Source of the DNA: Ascarosepion bandense
Lineage: Eukaryota; Mollusca; Cephalopoda; Sepiida; Sepiidae
Length of the DNA stretch: 64,000 nt
Reading direction: 5' to 3'
Assembly (NCBI GenBank): GCA_037127315.1
Contig: JBBBDQ010000225.1
Location: 1,602,501-1,666,500, forward strand
How positions within the stretch are numbered: the stretch's first letter is position 1; every line of letters starts with the position of its first letter. The translations under genes and the position numbers were made by a program. The notes under the pieces are model-generated. The model was not told the origin of the DNA. It searched no databases and saw only the letters and a program-made list of their open reading frames with translations. Positions 28,101-41,800 of the stretch are shown in pieces.

Positions 28101-31100
28101 TCATGGTGTTTGGTTTGGGTGTACTTGGCTTTCTCCAATGTATGTCTCACTTTCCATCTTAGCTCATCCACCTGAGCCTGAGGGATATTCAAGGCTATTT
28201 CCTTGATACGGGCAATGATGTCTAAATATGGTATCCGCCTGATGTTTGTTGCAAAGTTGAGACCCTTGTTCAGCACTGACTCTTCAGAGGCACTCAACTG
28301 ATGTTGACAACTGCCTTCACAGGTGGGTGCTGGACCTCATGTATTCCCTTCGAATCTTTTAATCTATTTAGTTTCTGTACTTGGTGGACCTTGACTGAAA
28401 GATTTGTCCAATTCGTGCCAGATCAATTTTTGGTCTTCAACAGTGGTCCTGCTGAGGAATGCTTCAAGCCTCTGGGAGATATCAGAATGTAATTTTTGTT
28501 TCATCCATCAGTTGTACTGAATACGTTCTCAGACCAGGGTGTGTCCTTCTTTTACTGCAACCAGACGGGCTCTCCTGAACAAAAGAACAAATATGGTTTT
28601 CAAGTCAGTGCTAATAATTAGCTTGAATCTTAGCTTTTCTGACTTGAAAACCATATTTGTTCTTTTGTTCAGTCACAAAACTACTTTCCTCTCAATCCAG
28701 GTTGTCTTTGATTTTACCATCCAAAGCTTGAATTTTCTCTGAAGATTTTTGATGATTGCTTCTTCCTTTTTAAAGGACTGGATTAATTTCACTCAACTGT
28801 GAAGAATGCAAAAGTGTTTGTTTTTATATTTTTAAAACAGCAAACAAAGGTAATTTTTTTAAAACAGCAGACAAGGATATGTTTTCTCTCTCTCTCACTA
28901 TCATTGCATTTTATGTCTTCAAATCTGTCCTTTTTTTAAAATTTTCTTTGCAAAATGTTTAGCAAAATTGCAGTATATGTTTAGCATAATATGGAAAATT
29001 TATCAACTCCTCATATCAGTCATAAAAAAGAATCAGAGAACAAGACATATATTAGTTTTTAAAACATACATTTAATAGAGAATTAAATATATTTCATTAG
29101 CAGTTATTGTCAGTTCAGTAACGAACGATATTCATATATTGAATGATGTTCAATATATGAACCAGTTTTAAAATATATAGAAACACTTATTTGAAGTTGA
29201 TCATATCTTTTCTTCTGATGTCTGCTTGTTGAGGCAATAATGCTTGTGGCCAGCCTTGCCTTTCCTTTAGACCAGGCTGAAATGAATCTTCCCACTTCAG
29301 TGATCACCAGCTTCTTGCTTGATGCCTCAAATCCATTTAGGCTTTACCCATTATTACCAGATAAATAGACTTGTCTCTCCCTACAGTATTTAGATTATTT
29401 GGTTTATTGTCATCTTTGTTGCCATTTGTACGACATTTCAGCTGTTGTATGCTCTGGCCTTCTTCAGGTATTAGGAATTTTAAACCGAACCCTTTAATCC
29501 TCATTCTTTGCGTAGTAATGCCTCAATTGGAAGTCATGACTTACCTCCCTCTAACCCTGCAAGTTACTTGTTCATCACTGCTGTAGCCTGGTATTGAACT
29601 TACAACTCTTTGGGTCAAGTCACAGGAACTAACCAATATCTATATCCACTAACAAGTGATTATAATAAAGGGTTTGGTTTGAAATTTCTAGCACTTGAAG
29701 AAGGTGTACAAAGATGAGGACAATAGTTTGAATACTGTAAATACTACTTCATCTCAGAAATATTGTCTCTCCCTATCAGAGATTTTAGCAACCAAGGGGT
29801 CATAACCTATATTTATCATAGTTTGTTTTTTGTGATGCCAAAAAAACAGAAACCTTTTTATATAAGACATGCCTTTTGGGAATGAAATGCTTTTAACCTT
29901 GTTTAAAATTCTTTCAGGTTCTTTTTTATTTTTGTTGTAAGGTTTTTGCAACTAATTCATAGTCTTTTTTTCAGTCACTTCCCATTATAGTGCACACTGT
30001 AGCTGCAACTAAATTTTTACCATTAGAAACTTTTAATTTTATGTGTAAATTTGTGCCAATAACGTGTATCCCTATGAGTCCTCAAAGTCTTTCCAGTTTT
30101 CAATAACATTCCCTTTCAGTGACATAACAGCAAGTATTGGGATTTGATAAGTAGCCATTTATAAAATTCAACCTGCAACGTTTTTTTACAATTTCAATGG
30201 AACACTTATAACAAGGTTAAAAATAGTAAGCTAAGTTGAAGTAAGAGAGGAATACAATGAAATTTGTAATTTGTGTTAATTTCCATTCAAGGATTAGTGG
30301 AAAAAAAAATGCAGAAATATGGATGAGAATTCTAATGAAACTTGGTCAGAATAATAAACTTACATTACAGGAAATATCAAACAAATGCCAACTAAATCTG
30401 AGATGCGATGCCAATGAAATTGAGGAAAAAGAAACTACAGCCAGATCAAAAAAAAGAGTCATTAGCAATAATATTTGCAGTGAAAAAATTTTACAAATTT
30501 ATATACAGGAATTTTTGTTTGCAGACAAGACCACAGACATCTTTTATCATTTTTTTGTTAAAAAAAAAAAGAAATTCCTATCCATACAGCAAATAGATTA
30601 CAATACTGAGGTACCATTTTAGGATGAAATACCAGCCATCAAAAAAAAATTAAGACATGCAGATAAGTTATTAAGATTGATATGAAAAATACAGAACTGT
30701 TTCAGGACACTGTTATTGCAGCATTAAAAAGTGAAACAGAAATTAAAGTATATTATGCAATGTAGAATGCAAACTACCAGTTACTCAGGAAGAAATAAAA
30801 ATAAAAGCAGAAGACATGTTTATTGTAGAAATAAAAAAAATAACTAAAAAAGGAAGAGAGAATACAATCCATACTTGAACACTTATTCACTATGTGACAG
30901 CGTACTGATGTTCATGCAAAAAATTGTATTACCTAGAATATTATAATACCGAGAATATTACAAATTAAATGAATTTCATAGTGAACATCTAGGAATTTCA
31001 AGGGTGAAATCTCTCAAGAGAAACTATGCATACTGGACTAAAATGGTTCAAGACATTGAAAAAGTAATAAAAGTCTGCAGAGGTTGTGCTCTAGCAGCAA

Positions 31101-32788
31101 AATCTACCATAGAATTACAAAGTTGTACAAAGACAGATACTCCATGGTCTAGACTGCACATAGATTTTGCAGGTCTAATAAATGGATCACATTATCTAGT
31201 GATAGTGGATAGCTTTATTAAGTGGTGTAAAGTTTTTAAGTGCAAAAAAAGCAACTTCTATGGTTAAAGTGAATTTTTTTTTACGTGAACTGTTTGCAAG
31301 ATATGGTATTCCAAATGCCATAGTCTCAGATAACAATACACAATTCACTGCTTACGAATTTGAAGAATTTTGTAAAATGTTCTTGACTGAACATATTACT
31401 ACCCCACCCTATCACCCAAAGTCAAACAGACAAGTTGAACAGTTTGTAGGTTCTTTTAAGAGTGTTTTGAAAAAAGCAAGTAATGAAAAAGTGAGTGAAG
31501 AAGCATTACAAAAATTCTTGAGTGTCTACCAGATAACAGCAAATCTCAATACACCATCAGGCATGTTGCCAGCAGAATAGATGTTCGCAAGAACATTTTA
31601 ATTGGTGTTTGACAAGTTGTTATCAGGTCAAAAAAGAAAATAAGAACAGATAATAAGGACATCAAATTTTTCAAAATTAGCAAAAATGTGTTTTTCAGAG
31701 TCTATGAAAATAGAAATGTGGAAAGACAACAAAATAATGTCATGAATTAAAAAGTTGATATATATGTAATAAGAAAAAATGGGATCACAAAAGACATTGC
31801 AATCAATTAAAGAAAAGGTTTACTGGAAGAAAGGCCCACAAGAAAGGAAGATTTTTGGTTGTTTTGTTTTTATGGCATATCAACCTCGGCGGGTCATTTA
31901 TTGCCAACTAAATCTTTATTTATTTATTGTTGGTAATACCTTTTTTCTTTTCAACAATTTATTGTTGTTTTTTATATAAGTTTTGTGTCTAGTAATACTT
32001 TTTTCTTTTCAAGTATCAAGATTCATTGGGATTTGTTTTTTTAAGGGTAGGGTCCCCAAGTCCTACCCTGTTATTTAACCCATAACTGGAGGGAAGAGAT
32101 GGATTAATACCTTTCCCAAGGGTACCAGTGCTTAAGTGAATGCAGGGTATTCAACTGGAATTCGAACTCGGCTCACCAATTTCTCTTTCCGAGCCAATAT
32201 TCACTGCACCACAACACACATCCTTACAGCACCTGGTATTCCCAAGCAATCACCCATCTAAGTACTGACCAGGCTCAATGTTGCTTAACTTCGGTGATCG
32301 AGCAAGAACCGGTGTATTCAATGTGATATGGCCGTAAGCCAAGAAAGGAAGAACATATGCAAGTACTAATTGATGATATTTGATGTATCAAGAATTTGTT
32401 TAATGTACAAATATGATTACCAGAAAAGGGAATGTACAGAAAAACAGATGTTGGCCCAAAACATAAAAACTACAAAGTTAAATACGTTGACAAACTCGCC
32501 AGAAAGAGGAGGGGGTAAAAACTAATAAATAAAATATTCATTAATAAAGAGAAATCTCAAAAGGAGTGACGTTGTGAAGTAAATAATACATGCCTTGTAA
32601 CAGAAATGAACTAGGCCAGATCTTAAATAAAATATTCCAAGTGAGTCAAAGAAACCTATTGCAGTAAGTCAAGAGTATTTTTAACAAATGTCAGGGTGAG
32701 CAGCCTAAGCACGACAATATTATAACCACTAGAAACGAGTTATAGTATGGGATGAATATATATATATATTAGATGTTGTAGTGATACC

Positions 32789-32825
<37 letters not shown>

Positions 32826-35800
32826 AGAGAGAGAAGAAAACTCAACACATAATTAAGTGGTTATAAATCCAGAATTTATTTCAGCAGTTGTGAAAGTTAC
32901 ATACTGCACTGTCAAACCTCAAAAAATCAAATGTTACATTTAACTCAGAATATTCAAAAAAATTTTGCACAGAGAGGAAATAAGATTAAGTGAAGTGTAG
33001 AGGTGTATACGAATAACAGAAACAGGAAGTGTCACAAAAATAAAGAACACATACACCAAATCACATATGCACAAAAAATCTTAAAAGTAAAAATATATAC
33101 AAACATGAAACAGGAGAATTGATATAATCATACACAAAATAAGCACACACAGACAGATAATTATAAGAGGCTATATATACACACAATAATAACACAAAAC
33201 TAAAAGTAAAAATAACCAAACTAAAAAAAAAGTAAAGAAAAAGTACAATAGGTAAATTGTTGCCATTTTATATTTTTAATTTTAATTTTGTGTTGCTTTT
33301 GATTTTGTTGACTCCACAATATAGTAGAGTCAGTTGGGCAATGTTTTTGAAAATAAAAAGAACCATGATGCAATTCCCTATGCCAGAAATTTGAAAATGG
33401 CATGCTGTACTGCTTAGTAATTGTGCTAGAAGCTTAAATGCAAACATTTCAGAATGTATGGGTGTCAATTTAAAGACAATGCAGAGGATTTAGAAAGAGT
33501 TGGATGAATCTAATGGTGATTATGAATGTACAGCAGCTTGGAAAACTAACTGATCGTTTGGATAAGAAAAAACTCCTGACTTTGTTGGTGAGATCCTGGC
33601 TGTGATTAAAAACAATCCCTCAAAGTCAATCAGGTCCATAGACAAGGAGAGAGTGTTGCCCTGGGTCAAGAGAAAAACCCTATGTCTGGTAACAGGACTC
33701 TGTACCATGCCACACAAGTTAGGAGAACCCAGTCATGGCTATCAGACAATTTCTATGACCACATCACCCTTTACATCTGGTCACCTAACTAACTCACACT
33801 GCAACCTACTTGATTATTATATAGCAAGGATTATGACATCATTCCCCAACTTAAACAAGGAGAACATACAGAAAAATTGCAGAAGATTTTGAAGTCATTT
33901 GGAGGGCACAGTTGAAGCCAATGGCAATTTTATTGAATTTACTCTTTAGTCATTTAAGATATTTTTGTGTAATTTTGGTAAATGTATGTTAAAATGAGAT
34001 GTCATGTTATTTTCATTTTTTGAATAATTTAGGCAACAATTTATCCATCACACACACACACACGTATGTGTGTGATAGATAAACAATCATCATTTTTCAT
34101 GTGTGTATAAACAATCATCATTTTTTTTACTTAAACAAATTTACATATCTCATTGGTTTAAAGAAATTCATTGTTTGCTTTTCTTAGGTAATGATCAATG
34201 TTGAGTGGGGTGGCCTTTCTGATACGGGGTGCTTGGATTTTATACGCAACAAATACGACTACAATGTAGACAAACTTTCAAACCATATCAATTCATTCAC
34301 GTATGTATGTTGTCTTATGAACCTTAACCATCACTTTTTTTATGTGTAGTTAAAGTGATAATACAGATTTTTTTTGTATATAATTGTTAGCATTGTTTTC
34401 CTTGAAACATGTTGACATTTAAAACCTGTAACTTTCTTTGAACATGTGATTCATAATAATTATAACTAAAAATGAAAAGAATTACTGTGAAATTAAAGCT
34501 TTTAAAATTGCACATGTTTAGATATGTATTTTTGAATAAATTTCAAAAACATTTCTGTATTTGTTATGGTTGTCATTCATAGAAATTATATAAATATGAT
34601 TTAGATGTAATGAACATAACTTAAACTTATTAAAAAGATTAAATAAAAAAAAATTGAACAACTCATCACTTCCAAAATGCTAGACATCTAAGTACATGTA
34701 TTTAGATGCCTACCATTTTAGCATAAATGCAATGTGAATTCATAATAATATGAGCATAACTTGAGCTCAAAATGTTTCTTTTAAACTGGAAAATCAATTG
34801 TACTTGATGACAAAAATTATATTTAGTTTTTCAGTCAATTTCTGAAACAAGTGTTATTTTATTTTACAACAATATTATTTTTTAATAAAAAAAATAACTT
34901 TTTGCTTCAATATTCCTCAACTAATTTTGCTTTTTTAGTCTTCTTGTGGGTTGTTCAGGTGTCTACTTGGGATGCAAGTAGATGCTTTTTTCTTATACTT
35001 ATGATGACTACTGCAAACATTAAAGATTATTCTGATCCTCTTTAAGAATAAATGATGAGTTGTGATAATGTGACTCTTAAGAGCGAACTGAACTCAACAA
35101 AGACTAGCATCATAAAAGTGTAATACAACTATTGTGTTGAACATGTTCAATTCTTTTTACTTAATATTAATCTTTTATTTGTGTTCATTATGTCAAAATC
35201 ATATTTATATAATTTCTATGAATGACATTATCCTATTAGCACACACAAAAACGACATTTTTTAAATGTATTTAAAATACAGCTATAATCAAACTAAACTT
35301 TTATAGAATATATATAAAGAATAAAAATAATGTTACAATTCTTCTCATTAGCTTCTAAAATATTTCTTAATTTTTTTCAAGTAAATTTCAGATAAATATC
35401 ATAAGTATCATTATCAATCAAGTGCTAATTATAATAAGATGTAGTCTTACAAAAACTGTAATAGTCTTGAAGATGTGTGGCAAATTCATTTGAGGAAAAA
35501 GTTTTCTTTGCTTCCAAAAATATGGTAACATATTATCTATCATCTTCAGTTTTGAAAAATTATTTTCTGGTCTGTATCTGGGTGAAATAGTACGACAAAT
35601 ATTGGCTGACATGACCAAACTGGGAATCTTATTCAATAACAGCAAATCCCAAAAGTTGTTTACACCATGGAGATTTCAGACAACCTATGTTGCAAACATT
35701 GAAAGGTATGTTATAAGTTTGTTATAGCATTTTGAAATATTTAAAGGTTTGTTAATATGGCCCAAATTCTATTGCTGAAAACCTTATACAACATGAATAT

Positions 35801-38800
35801 AAGTTGTAAATTTGTTCCAAACAATTGTGAAGAATTCAGAGATAAACTTTCAAAAATTGTAGCAAGAATTTTGAAATATTGTTTAGGAAGTAAGAAAGAC
35901 ATAACAGAGATTGCAGAAGGTTTATATCACTAACAGAATAAGAAAACACCTGAACCTGAATTTCTCTGCTCTTTGTTATATCACTGGTCCATCATAACAA
36001 GCTTTGCAAATAATCTTAATATATTATCTTTATATATATGAACTATAATCTGGTAAGAAAATTAAGTTTCTAATGGAAATGAGTAAATATTAAACTGTGT
36101 TAAACAGCAATTATAAAATGCTATTTAAAAATGTTGATGTGAAACTTCAAGCTATACAATCTACTTGTGAGAGCTGCAATGTTCCATTGCTGTCTAAACA
36201 AACATGTATAAGTGAATAACTCCACTATGACTTTGGAACAAAAGCAAGAACATTTCTGAGAAACAATAAAAATGCTTGCAGTAACTACTGTAAAAATTAT
36301 TTCTCTTGAAAAGTTAACCTAAATATTTCAAGCATTAAAAATTGTTTTAGTTCAGAAATTAAAATAACATTGCCTGCATGTGCTCTTAAAGAAAATCAAA
36401 TTAAAAATAATGCTAAATAAATAAATAACACAGTATTTGGAGTCAATAAAAGCTAACCTGCAAAAGAAAAATACATGTCCAAAAAATGGAGATGCTTAGT
36501 TTGTCCTGTCTTTATTATCACAACAGGGAATTTTTGCTAGAATTTCCATATAATATTGAGTTTCCTGAAACTCTTTAAGGAATATATATTCTGATTGCTT
36601 CAAATACACTTCTGATTTTCAGTCAGTTACATTTGATATCATTTTCATGTATTTACAAATTAACTAAAAACTTTGCATCCCTACCCTCCTCCCAATAAGC
36701 TGCATAAAGAGAACCCTATCTGCTAGGATTCATTTTTAAATACTGGGCTCCTTCAGAATGTAGGTGATCTTGGCTCTCTACAAATTCCATTTCTTTATTA
36801 TCTGCAAGTTACCATGCATTCTTGGGAAAGGTAGTAAAGTTATTTCTCATTGCCTTTTTCCAGACTTATCTTTCCCTTTGAAACTGACTGTAGGGATTGA
36901 GTAATGATAATGCTGTAGATAGTCATATTAGATGCATGTTTATTGTTGCTGGCTGATGTGGAAGTACTTAAACTATATGCAGTATTGGTTAGGTGCTTGA
37001 CCTATATGTAGTATTGTTAATGTAATGCTACATTTCTCTACTTAATAAAAAGATTATTGTTATGTAGAGAACTCCTGAGGCTAAGGTGAGATTATTTTCA
37101 TCTTATTGGTCAAATAGGGTAACTGTTAGTGTCCTCAGCTGATTGCCTTAATATAAGGAAAGTTGTCTTGTCATGAGTCAGTCTGTAAATGAAGGTGGTA
37201 TTGTCAAATATGTTTAATATATTGGTGTGTAATGAATTTAATATAAGGTAGATAAAACCGAGTTGCAAAGCTACTTATTGTCCAGTCCGTATCTTACTGG
37301 CCTGTGTATTTCCCATTCGCTTCTGGTTGTTGTCACTGTCCTTTGGTCTGTGATATGGTTTGTGCTGTTATCCTTTGGTATAAAACTATTGACATGTGTA
37401 TTAGTGCTATGATCTTACTTTTACTGATTACTCCTTCCTCACAGAATGGTAGGTGGTTTCATTGAGGCAATAGGATCCTTAAAATGGCCATAATTCTGTG
37501 TGGCTGTTCCACTATCTTGTATTCTTTTGTATCTCTTGTGTGTTGTGTGAGCTATGTAGGGACTCCAACATATATGATCGTGGTTTTGGAGTACAGTAAC
37601 TTGTTGCTAGTATTTGTTTTGGACACTTACTGGCTGTCAAGATATAAATTGTGGTAGATCATAGGCTGGTTTGTTTTTTGAGTGGGCAAGACTTCAGATC
37701 CAGTCTGTTGGTTCTGTTGCCACCAGTACTTCCATGTTAACAACCTCCCTTTTTATTGCCATTAGGGTTTTCTTAGGTGGGTTGATGTATGGCTGGATTT
37801 TCTCATTCCCATACTTCCTGGTATGAAGCTAATTTTATCAAAGTGATTTCAGAAAAGTTTGATGAGGTCATCTATTATGTTGAGTGATTTGTCTGTTCTA
37901 TCACAATTTCAGTTGTTTTGATGATGATAATCCTAAGACTGCTGGTCACTCCATATCGACAATGTAGAACATGTTCTTATGTCAACCAGAGTTATATCTG
38001 CATGGGATATTGATGCTGCTGTAGCACTTGATAAGCATTCCATTGAATACCATCAGTCATATGCTACTTGTCTGAACTTTCCTGTTAAAATATCCTTCAA
38101 CATCAATTATAACTGGAACATCCTGCAAAATGCTATCACTGATTTGTACTCCCATGTCTATTTTGAGCAGGAGTTTGTGTATGACTGGTCTATTTGGTAA
38201 CTGGTTATTTATAAGTCAAAGGCCTTATCACTATGTTGAGACACAGATGATATTTGGATGCTTTTAAACATGAAATTGTCAAATTGCTGTGTTGAATGTT
38301 GTACACAGTACCAGTGGGTAAAAACTGTTTCTTGTAACAAAAACAAGATGAACTTCTGTATGCACATCTTAATTTTGATCTATGATTGTTATGATCTTGG
38401 TTTTGAGACTCTGACCTAGGCTTCCACTGGATGTTTGTCAATTGGTAAACTGTAGATCAGTGGTTTATTTTTCTACATGTATTGAAAATTGAGCCTAATT
38501 CAGAACAAGCTTCATGGTAAAGGGCATGAATTTTTATTTTTTCATAGTTGAAACAGCTTTTTCATTTTATATATTGCATAGATGTTTGGAACATCACCAG
38601 TGTTGGGTAAGGCTTTGTCACACATGAGTCTGAAGCTTTGTATGTTCAGTGTATCTGTAAGTGTTAAGTTTGCATCTTTTCTTAGCCCTTTCTAAAAGTT
38701 TACAATCAAAGCTCTTATTTTCTAATGTACTTCTTTAAATGAACATTTCTTGTTTCTAGTTTATATCTGCATACAAAATTGTCTAATAATTCTGATTTTA

Positions 38801-41800
38801 CTATTGTCTATCATTAGTTTGAAGTGACTGACCCTGAAATTTCTGCAAGGTTTTAACTAGACCAGAAACTTGTTGAAAATTGTGTTCAATGATCACCTTT
38901 CTTAATCTGTTAGTATCTAATTGCTGTACTATCTCAGTCCCTCATCAACAACCTGAAGTAATATGTGACTTACTTGCTGTTCTAAGTGGACTTAGATGTG
39001 TGTTTCTTGTTGTTGGCTGATATAGAAGTGCTAGATCTATATGTATTATTGCACTTGATTGAACACTTAACACATGTAGATGTGTGTAGGTAAGTAGTCC
39101 TAATTTAATGTTAAACTGATTACCACTCAAAGAGTACAGAGTTTAGACTACCCTATTTTTTCTATAGCCAGAAGTTAAGAAATGAATTCATACCTTTCTC
39201 AAGAGTATTTGTGTAAAAGTGAATATGAGAGATTAGGCTGAAATTTGAACTTGGCTTATCAATGTAACTTTCCATACTAATACACACATCCTGTCTGTTA
39301 AGATGTAATTTAAAATTCAATCAGTTATTGTTTTCATGTGCTGTTCACAAATTTTACAATCACCTAAACCTGGTTTACTCCTTATATTCTGCTGACAGAG
39401 TTATGAAATACAATTCCATATGCAGAGTAAATTTTAAATACATTGTTAGAATTTTCATAGTTTTTAAGCTAAAACAGTTTTCTATTTCAGAGATACAGAT
39501 GAGGACTTTACAAATACATCAAATGTTTTGAAAGAACTTGATTTGTTGCCAGTTTCCCAAAAAGCAGATCTTATTTTGGTAAAAGAAGTTTGTGCAATAG
39601 TTTCTCAGAGAGGAGCCTACATTGTAGCGGCAGGTAAGAGGAATTTTTTCTTTAATCATTTTAAATATGACTATAATTTCTATTTGAATGTAGGTTTTAA
39701 TATTTGATTAAAAAATTTGTTCTATAGAATAAAATGAGCATTTTTATTAAAATATATACTAGAAATAATTTTGTTTGTAAAGTTAACCAAGAATGTATAA
39801 AGAATATGAAGGAGTGCTGAAAATTTTTCAGCTTAACCAAAAATTCCTTCTAAAAATAAAAAATAAATAAAAAATTCATGCTGTTTAGTCATTCAGTTAG
39901 TTTTTGGGAAGTGGGTTATGTCAAAAATTTCTCACCTTTGTAAATGGGTTTAATTTGTTCGTAAATTGACTTCATGCCAGTATAGTTTTGATGAAAACAT
40001 ATACATCCATACATACAAATTCTTTGTCTTAATTTCTGGGATGTGGAATTATTATTTACACTATTTATATTTGGACTATTGTCCACATCTTTGTTGTTGC
40101 TATCAACAACAAAAGAGGACAATAGTTCAAATATAAATAGTGTAAATAATACACAAGTTCTTTCCCTTGTACAATCGTAATATAATAAACTGAAATATCA
40201 GAAGGACACAGTATACAACTATTTTATAGTTTTTCTTTTTAAAAGAAAAAAAAACTTAGATTATGGCAGGTATTTTATTTACTAATGTGACATATTTTTA
40301 TGAATTTAAATGTTATTTTTAGTGTTGAGTATAAGATACAGACTCATGAACAAAAAAAATTTAATAAATAAATGGTGTGTCTACTTAAATATGGGTATTC
40401 ACTGAAAATAACATTTAAAGTTTTGGAGTGAGTAGCCAGAGTTAAATGTAAAATAAGTACAAGTAAATAATTGGCAAAATTTGGCAATAACAAGAAAAGA
40501 ACAAGGCAAAGAAATAATATAAAGCAAGCAAACAATATATGCAAGACAAATAAACAGTAATAAGGCAAAGCAACAGTAATATGGCAAAAAGTTCACAAAG
40601 AATCGGAGCAGACACACAAGAGCAAGTTCAAATAAGTGAACATAATGTTCTGACAGACCGGACTGAGTCAGATGAAAGCAAGAACTGGTCTATTTTATTA
40701 GTTAAAAAGAAATCCCAGCATGCATTTGTGTGCTTCTGTTTGCAGTCATTCCTAGTCAAGATTGGTATCAACAAAAGTGATAAAAATTCATTACAGTATA
40801 GGTATGTGATATGTATATACACAAGCATATGTAATATACTTTTACTATAGAGATCATTTTGTAGCAGCAATATAGACAAAGATATTTTGGTAAGAACTTG
40901 CATTCTGGGAATGTTGCTTACAAAACTAAAACTGTTTTGAAATTTAATTCTTAAAACAGCTTGCATTTTTTCTTTCTTCTCACATCAAATTTTCCTTCCT
41001 TTTATAGCATTATCTGCACTTGTTGATCGAACAAAGAGAAATGAAGTGACCATTGCAGTTGATGGTTCTCTTTATGAAAATCACCCAAAATACCATAGCT
41101 ACATGATGGAAGTTATACATGCTTTGTCTCCACAGACCAAGGTAAGAAAATATGTTTATAAAAGATGGAGGTACGTTACTGGAAGAGAGTAAAAGAAAAA
41201 TATTGCAAAGTACTCTTCAAAATTCCATAACAAGAAATGAATGCTAGATCATATGAAATCGATAAGCCTTTCAAACCAGTTCACAATGGAAGAAGAAAAT
41301 ATAATCAGCTAGACTTTCTGGATGTACTTATAACTTATACAGATAATGGGTTAAAGAGATTTGTATATCACAAACCAACCTTCACTGGACAATACCTCTA
41401 TTTCAGTTTTCATCATCCATACAGTGTGATGAAAAATCATCCAATGTCTACAACATTGTGCAAAAAAGTAATGACCCAGGTACATATCAATAGGAAACAA
41501 TCAACAAACGTACCCTTTAGAATAACGACCCTGCAAACATAGCATCAGTGTGTGCAGAAAGGTCATAGTAAAAGACCAGAAAATTGCCATGGTCTGTCTG
41601 CGTTGCAATGAAGGGTTTATCAAGAAAGATTCAGATCTGCAGTCCATACAACATCAAAACAATATTCAGAAGCAGCTTCACACTATGGAGAAATCTCTTC
41701 TGAGTCAAGCCTAACAGGAGCTAGAACATGACCAAGAACTCTGTGTGCCCCATTCCTTGCAGTTATGCCAAAGAATATAAAGGTGAAACAAGGTGTGCAA

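Noticed and set aside
32224..32340. Functional 5S rRNA gene
   Set aside because: Substitutions in conserved parts and immediate fusion to a tRNA-like unit without a T-run terminator.
40581..40850. Frame beginning [15 protein letters not shown] as a possible gene
   Set aside because: Short, low-complexity ending, no domain and no splice context; the antisense frame is equally open. More likely repeat debris in an intron.
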